DNA from: Streptomyces xanthophaeus
GTDB taxonomy: Bacteria; Actinomycetota; Actinomycetes; Streptomycetales; Streptomycetaceae
Length of the DNA stretch: 64,000 nt
Direction of reading: 5' to 3'
NCBI RefSeq assembly: GCF_030440515.1
Contig: NZ_CP076543.1
Span: 1,674,001-1,738,000 of the forward strand
Shown here: positions 58,779 through 64,000 of the stretch, piece by piece
Numbering within the stretch: the stretch's first letter is position 1
Layout of the letters: the number at the start of each line of letters is the position of its first letter
Program-made: the position numbers and the translations under genes
Notes under the pieces: generated by a model
Told to the model about the DNA's origin: nothing
Databases searched by the model: none
What the model saw: the letters and a program-made list of their open reading frames with translations, nothing else

Positions 58779-59548
58779 GCGGCCCTCCGCCGCGGACCGA
58801 GGATCTGCTGATCGTCGGCGCGGGCGGGTTCGCCCGCGAGACCGCCCAGGCGGTACGGGACGCGGCCGCCGCGGCGGCCGCGTACGGCCGGGCACCGCGT
58901 TGGCGGCTGCTCGGGCACCTCGACGACGATCCGGGCCTGCACGGCCGGGAGGTCGACGGGGTGCCGGTGCTGGGCGGCGGCCACCTCGTGCACGAGCTGC
59001 CGGCGGCCCGGGTGGTGGTCTGCGTGGGCAGTCCGCGCGACTACGCCGTACGGGCCCGCCTGGTGCGGCGCCTGGGGCTGCCCGGGAGTCGTTACGCCAC
59101 GGTGGTCCATCCCACCGCGGTGGTCTCGGGGTCCTCGCTGCTCGGCGCGGGCTCGGTCCTGCTCGCGCACTGCGTGCTGACGGCCGCCGTCCGGCTCGGG
59201 TCCCACGTGGCCGTGATGCCGCACGTGGTGCTCACCCACGACGACCGGGTCGGGGACTTCGCCACCCTCGCCTCGGGCGTCCGCCTCGGTGGCGGGGTGC
59301 GGCTGGGGCGCGGGGCGTACGTGGGCGCGGGAGCGCTGGTGCGCGAGGGCACGTCGGTCGGCGCCTGGTCGCTGACCGGCATGGGAAGCACGGTCCTGGC
59401 CGATGTGCCGCCCGGTGAGGTGTGGGCCGGAAGCCCCGCCCGCCGGCTGCGCGAGGCGGGTGGCCCGGCGCTCGACGAGCTGCGGGCCGATGGCGAGGAA
59501 ACGGCCGGCCGTCGGCCGGAGACACGGATGGGGAGCACAGCCGCATGA
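58775..59548 (+). CDS. NeuD/PglD-like sugar O/N-acyltransferase
   Basis: 257 aa. An N-terminal Rossmann-like part (EDLLIVGAGGFARETAQAV, then VVVCVGSPRDYAVRARLVRR) is followed by a left-handed beta helix of hexapeptide repeats (SVLLAHCVLTAAVRLGSHVA, then VGDFATLASGVRLGGGVRLG). The latter has a VMPHVVLTHDD catalytic His region. It would acetylate the amino group made by the adjacent aminotransferase, giving an acetamido sugar. ATGA overlaps at both ends. Confidence 0.87.
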   Translation: MSGPPPRTEDLLIVGAGGFARETAQAVRDAAAAAAAYGRAPRWRLLGHLDDDPGLHGREVDGVPVLGGGHLVHELPAARVVVCVGSPRDYAVRARLVRRLGLPGSRYATVVHPTAVVSGSSLLGAGSVLLAHCVLTAAVRLGSHVAVMPHVVLTHDDRVGDFATLASGVRLGGGVRLGRGAYVGAGALVREGTSVGAWSLTGMGSTVLADVPPGEVWAGSPARRLREAGGPALDELRADGEETAGRRPETRMGSTAA

Positions 59549-60660
59549 ATCAGATACCGCTGGTCGACCTGAAGGCGGCGCACGCCGAGGTCGCCGAGGA
59601 ATTACGGGCAGGATTCGACCGTGTGCTCGCCGACACCGCTTTCATCGGCGGTGCGGAGGTCCGCGCGTTCGAGCGTGACTACGCCGACTTCGCCGGGGTG
59701 GGGCACTGCGTGGGTGTCGCCAACGGCACCGACGCCCTCGAACTCGCCCTGCGCGCGAGCGGGGTGGGCGTCGGCGACGAGGTGGTGCTGCCCGCGAACA
59801 CCTTCATCGCCACCGCGGGCGCCGTCGCCCGGATCGGTGCCCGGCCGGTGCTGGTCGACTGCCTCCCCGACACCCTGCTGATGGATCCGCGGGCCGCCCT
59901 GGAGGCCGTGGGCGGGGCCACCCGCGCGGTGGTCCCCGTCCACCTCTACGGGCAGTGCGCGGACACCGCGGCGCTGGCGGCCGGGCTTCCGGCGCACGTG
60001 AAGATCGTCGAGGACGCCGCGCAGAGCCAGGGCGCGACCCGCGACGGCCGCTCCCCCGGCAGCGGGGGCATCGCCGCGACCAGCTTCTACCCGGGCAAGA
60101 ACCTGGGCGCGTACGGCGACGCGGGCGCGGTGGTGACCGACGACGAGGAGAGCGCGGAGCTGATCCGGGCCCTGGCCAACCACGGCGGCATCGCCAAGTA
60201 CCGCCACGACGTGGCCGGGTTCAACAGCCGGCTGGACGGTCTGCAGGCCGTGGTGCTGCGGGCGAAGCTGGCCCGGCTGGCCGAGGGGAACGCGGCCCGG
60301 CGGGCCGCCGCCGCCCGCTACGACGAGCTGCTGGCCGGCCTCGCGGCCGCCGGGCAGGTCACCCTGCCGGTCACGGCCGAGGGCAATGTCCACGTGTGGC
60401 ACCTGTACGTCGTACGGGTCACCGGAGCGGACCGCGACGCCGTCGTCGGCAAGCTCAACGCGGAGGGCATCGGTGCGGGCGTCCACTACCCGGCGCCGGT
60501 CCACCTGACCCCGGCCTTCGGTCACCTCGGCCACGAACGGGGCGACTTCCCGCACGCCGAACAGGCGGCGGACCGGATGCTCTCGCTCCCCCTCTTCCCG
60601 CAGATCACCGCCGACCAGCAACAGCGGGTCGTGGAAACGCTCCGCAACGCCCTGCGCTGA
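59545..60660 (+). CDS. DegT/DnrJ/EryC1 sugar aminotransferase (second copy)
   Basis: 371-aa PLP enzyme starting NQIPLVDLKAAHAEVAEELR. The WlbC/WbpE-like segments are GVANGTDALELALRASGVG, VPVHLYGQCADTAAL and PLP Lys in SFYPGKNLGAYGDAG (about residue 190), then FNSRLDGLQAVVLRAKL. It is only distantly similar to the first copy, so the two likely serve different positions of the sugar. Codon 20 is TTA (59602-59604), so production of the whole pathway could depend on bldA. ATG 59545 overlaps the previous stop. Confidence 0.92.
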   Translation: MNQIPLVDLKAAHAEVAEELRAGFDRVLADTAFIGGAEVRAFERDYADFAGVGHCVGVANGTDALELALRASGVGVGDEVVLPANTFIATAGAVARIGARPVLVDCLPDTLLMDPRAALEAVGGATRAVVPVHLYGQCADTAALAAGLPAHVKIVEDAAQSQGATRDGRSPGSGGIAATSFYPGKNLGAYGDAGAVVTDDEESAELIRALANHGGIAKYRHDVAGFNSRLDGLQAVVLRAKLARLAEGNAARRAAAARYDELLAGLAAAGQVTLPVTAEGNVHVWHLYVVRVTGADRDAVVGKLNAEGIGAGVHYPAPVHLTPAFGHLGHERGDFPHAEQAADRMLSLPLFPQITADQQQRVVETLRNALR

Positions 60661-60690
60661 CCCCGCGCTCACGCAAACAATGAGGTCCAG

Positions 60691-63600
60691 ATGAACAGAC
60701 GGACAAGGTTGCTCCGTTACGGTCTCTTCACCGTGATCGCGGCCTTGACGGCCACGGTCCTGCCACCGGCGACGGTGGCCGGTGCGGCCGATCCCTGCGG
60801 TCCCACCACGAACGCGATCGTGTGCGAGAACTCCAAGCCCGGCACGCCGATGGAGGACTGGTTCGCACCCAGCGCGTACGGCGACATCAAGGGCTTCCCG
60901 GCCCAGACGAGCGTCCAGGCCGGCGAAACCGTGCAGTTCAAGATCCAGTCGCCGACGGCGTACAAGGTCTCGGTCTACCGCCTCGGCCACTACGGCGGCA
61001 CCGGGGCCCGCCTGCTGTCGACCGCGGCCCAGGCGGCCCAGACGTACCCGGCCAACTTCGCGCCGGGCGGGAACCCGGCGGCCTGTGCCAAGAAGACCGC
61101 CACCGGCCTGGTCGACTGCGGGAACTGGCCCGTCACCGCGACGTGGACCGTGCCGGCCGACGCCGTGTCCGGGCTCTACGTCGTCAACTTCGACCAGGCG
61201 GACGGCAACGGTGTGATGCCGTATCCGTTCGTCGTCCGCAACGACTCCAGCCACTCCGACATCGTCGTGCAGACCAGCGACCAGACCTGGCAGGCGTACA
61301 ACAACTACGGCGGCCAGGACCTGTACGACGGCGGCGGCCCCGCCCCGGACGGGCGGGCGTACGAGGTCAGCTACAACCGGCCCATGGACATCGGCGGGGA
61401 CAACGGGATCTACGGGTCCGAGTTCCAGATGGTCTCCTGGCTGGAGCGCAACGGCTACGACGTGAGCTACATGTCCGGCGTCGACATGTCGGTCCGCGGC
61501 GGGACGCTGCTGCAGAACCACAAGGTCTTCATGTCGTCCGGGCACGACGAGTACTGGACCCAGGAGCAGTTCACGAACGCGCTGAACGCGCGCCGGGCCG
61601 GGGTCCACCAGACGTACTTCAGCGGCAACGAGGTCTTCTGGAAGACCCGCCTGACGCCGAGCATCGACGGCGCGGGCACCGCCAACCGGACCCTGGTCTC
61701 GTACAAGGAGACCAAGCTGTCCTTCCCCCAGCCGAACGGCATCCCCGACCCGAGCGGGATCTGGACGGGCACCTTCATGGACCCGGCCAGCGCCACGAAC
61801 GGCCGGCCCTTCCAGCCGCAGAACCAGCTGACGGGCTCGATGTTCAGCGTCAACGGCTACCGCAGTGACGCGATCACGGTGCCCGGCACCTTCGCCAAGC
61901 AGCGACTGTGGCGCAACACCACGGTCGCGAACCTCACCCCGTCGCAGACCGCGACCTTCCCCACCGGCACCCTCGGCTACGAGTGGGACAGCGACGTGGA
62001 GAACGCCAGCCGGCCGGCCGGGCAGATCACGATGTCCTCCACCACGGTGGACATCGAGGACGGCAAACTCCTCAAGGACTACGGCAACACGTACGGGAAC
62101 GGCACCGCGACGCACAGCCTGGTGGCCTTCCGCGACCAGACCTCGCACGCGCTGGTGTTCGGCGCGGGCACGGTGCAGTGGTCCTGGGGCCTGACCAACA
62201 TGCCCACGGCCAACCCGGACGACGCCGTGATCACCGCGGACAAGCGGATGCAGCAGGCCACGGTGAACGTCTTCGCCGACATGGGCGTCCAGCCCAGGTC
62301 CCTGCAGAGCGACCTGGTCGCCTCCACCGCCTCCACGGACACCGTGGGCCCGGCCGTGACGGTGACCAGCCCGGCGGCGAACGCCACCGTACCGGCGCTG
62401 CGGCCCGTGACCATCACGGGCACGGCCGCCGACACCGGCGGCGGCGTGGTCGCCCGGGTGGAGGTCTCCACCGACGGCGGCACGACCTGGAAGGCGACCA
62501 CGGGCCTCGGCTCCTGGAGCTACAAGTGGACCCCGACCGTTCCGGGCGCCGCGCAGATCAAGGTGCGCGCGGTGGACGACAGCGTCAACATCGGCGCCAC
62601 CACCACGGTGCCGCTGACCGTGGGACCCCAGCAGTGCCCCTGCACCGTATGGCCCGCCGCGGCCGTGCCGGGCACCGTCAACGCCGGTGACGGCAGCGCC
62701 GTCGAGCTCGGCGTGAAGATCCGTTCCTCGGTGGCCGGTTCGATCACCGGAGTCCGCTTCTACAAGTCCCCCGCCAACACCGGCACCCACACCGGCAGCC
62801 TCTGGAGCAGCACCGGCCAGCGCCTGGCCACCGGCACCTTCACCAACGAGACGGCCTCCGGCTGGCAGCAGCTGAACTTCGCCACGCCGGTCCCGGTCAA
62901 GGCGAACACGACGTACGTCGCCTCCTACTTCGCCCCGCACGGCGGCTACTCCTTCGACACCACCTTCGCCGGCTCCGACGCTGGCCTGGCCCCGCTCACC
63001 GCGCTGAAGAGCGGCACCGACGGCGGCAACGGCGTCTACCGCTACAGCGCCGCGGGCGGGTTCCCGTCCACCGCCTCGTCCGGCAGCAACTACTGGGTGG
63101 ACGCGGTCCTGGACACCGCGACCGCCAGCACCACCCCGCCCACCGTCACCGCCACCTCGCCGCAGTCCGCGGCGACCGGCACCCAGATCACGGCGGCCAT
63201 GACGGCCACCTTCAGCAACGCCGTCGACGCGGACACCCTGGTGTTCTCCGTCAAGGACTCCGGCGGTACGGCCGTCCCGGGCACCAAGGTGCTGGGCGCG
63301 TCGAACAGCGCGACCTTCACCCCGTCCTCCGAACTGGCCCTGAACTCCACCTACACGGCGTCCGTCCAGGCCGCCGACCTGTGGGGCAACACCATGGCCG
63401 CGCCGGTCACGTGGAACTTCACCACGAGCGCGAGCCCGCCGACCGTGAACTGCCCCTGCACCCTGTGGAACGGCACCGCGACGCCGAGCACCGCCAACGT
63501 GGGTGACGACGCCAACTCCGTGGAACTGGGCACCCGTTTCCAGTCCGCGGTGAACGGCTACATCACCGGCGTCACCTTCTACAAGGGCCCCGGCAACACC

Positions 63601-63990
63601 GGTACGCACACCGGGAGCCTGTGGTCCGCCTCCGGCACCCTGCTCGCCACCGGCACCTTCGGCAGCGAGACCCTGACCGGCTGGCAGCAGCTGCAGTTCG
63701 CCACGCCGGTCCAGATCACCGCAGGCACCACGTACGTGGCCTCCTACCACGCACCGAACGGCAACTACTCGGTGGACGGCGGCTACTTCACCGGAGCGCA
63801 CCGCTCCTATCCGCTGGTGGCCCCGGCCGACACGGCCGGCAGCGCCAACGGGCTCTACAAGTACGGGGCGGCCACCGCCTTCCCCACGAACACCTTCGGC
63901 TCGGTGAACTACTGGGTCGGCCCGATCTTCACCACCACCGCGCCTCCCGCCCTGCAGGAGGGGCTGTCCACGGAGGTGAGCGGGCAGTGA
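60691..63990 (+). CDS. Secreted DMF-ase-beta-like protein with two DUF4082 repeats
   Basis: 1099 aa. A signal peptide (basic start, YGLFTVIAALTATVLPPATV, cut near AGA-AD) is followed by a large domain (about 40-530) like the beta subunit of N,N-dimethylformamidase: MEDWFAPSAYGDIKGFPAQT, YEVSYNRPMD, SSGHDEYWT, FSGNEVFWKTR. Next come an Ig-like part (VTVTSPAANATVPALRPVTI), DUF4082 copy 1 (about 648-807), a Big_5-like Ig domain (PPTVTATSPQSAATGTQITA) and DUF4082 copy 2 (about 920-1080). It ends without anchor. It lies 30 nt after the aminotransferase gene and is presumably exported to act on or bind extracellular glycan. No enzyme activity is proven for this family. Confidence 0.85.
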   Translation: MNRRTRLLRYGLFTVIAALTATVLPPATVAGAADPCGPTTNAIVCENSKPGTPMEDWFAPSAYGDIKGFPAQTSVQAGETVQFKIQSPTAYKVSVYRLGHYGGTGARLLSTAAQAAQTYPANFAPGGNPAACAKKTATGLVDCGNWPVTATWTVPADAVSGLYVVNFDQADGNGVMPYPFVVRNDSSHSDIVVQTSDQTWQAYNNYGGQDLYDGGGPAPDGRAYEVSYNRPMDIGGDNGIYGSEFQMVSWLERNGYDVSYMSGVDMSVRGGTLLQNHKVFMSSGHDEYWTQEQFTNALNARRAGVHQTYFSGNEVFWKTRLTPSIDGAGTANRTLVSYKETKLSFPQPNGIPDPSGIWTGTFMDPASATNGRPFQPQNQLTGSMFSVNGYRSDAITVPGTFAKQRLWRNTTVANLTPSQTATFPTGTLGYEWDSDVENASRPAGQITMSSTTVDIEDGKLLKDYGNTYGNGTATHSLVAFRDQTSHALVFGAGTVQWSWGLTNMPTANPDDAVITADKRMQQATVNVFADMGVQPRSLQSDLVASTASTDTVGPAVTVTSPAANATVPALRPVTITGTAADTGGGVVARVEVSTDGGTTWKATTGLGSWSYKWTPTVPGAAQIKVRAVDDSVNIGATTTVPLTVGPQQCPCTVWPAAAVPGTVNAGDGSAVELGVKIRSSVAGSITGVRFYKSPANTGTHTGSLWSSTGQRLATGTFTNETASGWQQLNFATPVPVKANTTYVASYFAPHGGYSFDTTFAGSDAGLAPLTALKSGTDGGNGVYRYSAAGGFPSTASSGSNYWVDAVLDTATASTTPPTVTATSPQSAATGTQITAAMTATFSNAVDADTLVFSVKDSGGTAVPGTKVLGASNSATFTPSSELALNSTYTASVQAADLWGNTMAAPVTWNFTTSASPPTVNCPCTLWNGTATPSTANVGDDANSVELGTRFQSAVNGYITGVTFYKGPGNTGTHTGSLWSASGTLLATGTFGSETLTGWQQLQFATPVQITAGTTYVASYHAPNGNYSVDGGYFTGAHRSYPLVAPADTAGSANGLYKYGAATAFPTNTFGSVNYWVGPIFTTTAPPALQEGLSTEVSGQ
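62635..63111 (+). repeat. DUF4082 repeat, copy 1
   Basis: First of two homologous coding segments in the 1099-aa gene, from CPCTVWP to YWVDAVL. It shares GSxxTG, FYKSPANTGTHTGSLWSSTG, GWQQLNFATPV, TTYVASYFAP and FPSTASSGSNYWV with copy 2. Confidence 0.8.
63451..63930 (+). repeat. DUF4082 repeat, copy 2
   Basis: Second homologous segment, from CPCTLWN to YWVGPIF, 3 nt longer between equivalent points than copy 1. Shared blocks include FYKGPGNTGTHTGSLWSASG, GWQQLQFATPV and TTYVASYHAPNG. Confidence 0.8.
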
Positions 63991-64000
63991 GCACGGTCAG
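63987..64000 (+). CDS. Start of the next gene of the sugar operon (cut by window edge)
   Basis: GTG 63987 overlaps the stop of the preceding gene (GTGA) and has GGAGGTGAG upstream; the four codons visible (VSTV) continue beyond the window. The overlap and ribosome-binding site suggest the operon continues. Confidence 0.45.

Noticed and set aside
59602..63801. About 1400-codon reverse-strand frame across the sugar operon and exoprotein
   Set aside because: Composition is low-complexity Gly/Val/Arg/His and it crosses three real genes; no ribosome-binding site or domain.
1..64000. tRNA, rRNA, transposase, integrase, attachment site or replication origin
   Set aside because: I looked for tRNA-like cloverleaf ends, transposase motifs, long terminal repeats and DnaA-box clusters and saw none; a program search could still find weak cases.

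Overview
The window reads as chromosomal DNA of a Streptomyces-type actinomycete. It has very high G+C throughout, strong third-position GC bias, dense operons with ATGA/GTGA stop-start overlaps, frequent GTG/TTG starts, and very rare TTA leucine codons. I found only five in-frame TTA codons, the codon read by the bldA tRNA. I saw no tRNA, rRNA, transposase, phage gene or CRISPR array.

Left part (1-17.3 kb), accessory and dominated by RiPPs. A reverse-strand regulatory trio (XRE regulator, ImmA/IrrE-type metallopeptidase, MAB_1171c-like membrane protein) precedes a truncated amidohydrolase. Facing it are a GntR regulator and a complete lasso-peptide locus (A, C, B1, B2, D) that ends in a translationally coupled LuxR-type HTH gene. 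Directly behind is a class I lanthipeptide locus: precursor with an FDLD leader motif, a strong intergenic hairpin, LanC, full-length LanB, ABC exporter, and a luciferase-like protein that could be an F420-type dehydro-residue reductase. An erythromycin-esterase-family gene follows.

Defence (17.3-26.5 kb). A 177-aa orphan gene abuts a complete type II Wadjet operon, jetABCD, with every junction overlapping. jetA has a TTA codon at position 9 and no Shine-Dalgarno.

Signalling and cell envelope (26.8-34.1 kb). There is a membrane Ser/Thr kinase whose outer part resembles the I36 peptidase-inhibitor family, an FHA-like gene, an exported M23 peptidase with the same C-terminal domain, a NarL-type two-component pair, and a KhtT/KhtU-like cation/proton antiporter.

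Hydrogen metabolism (34.3-49.3 kb, all reverse strand). This is a complete high-affinity [NiFe]-hydrogenase region of the group 1h (old group 5) type: hypX, small and large subunits, four accessory proteins of unknown or poorly known role, maturation protease, a 34-aa membrane micropeptide, and hypA, B, F, C, D, E. HypB carries its His-rich metal-storage segment at the C-terminus. Several hairpins punctuate the unit, one covering the hypA ribosome-binding site.

Right part (49.5-64 kb). A short stretch of housekeeping-like genes (low-affinity iron permease family, alpha/beta hydrolase, WD/TolB-like lipoprotein or membrane protein, MFS transporter, family 2 glycosyltransferase) leads to a sugar-nucleotide operon. 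It encodes a Gfo/Idh/MocA oxidoreductase, an SDR, two DegT/DnrJ aminotransferases and a NeuD/PglD-like acyltransferase. It runs into a 1099-aa secreted protein with a dimethylformamidase-beta-like domain and two DUF4082 repeats, suggesting synthesis and export of an amino-sugar-containing envelope or extracellular glycan. The next gene begins at the window edge.
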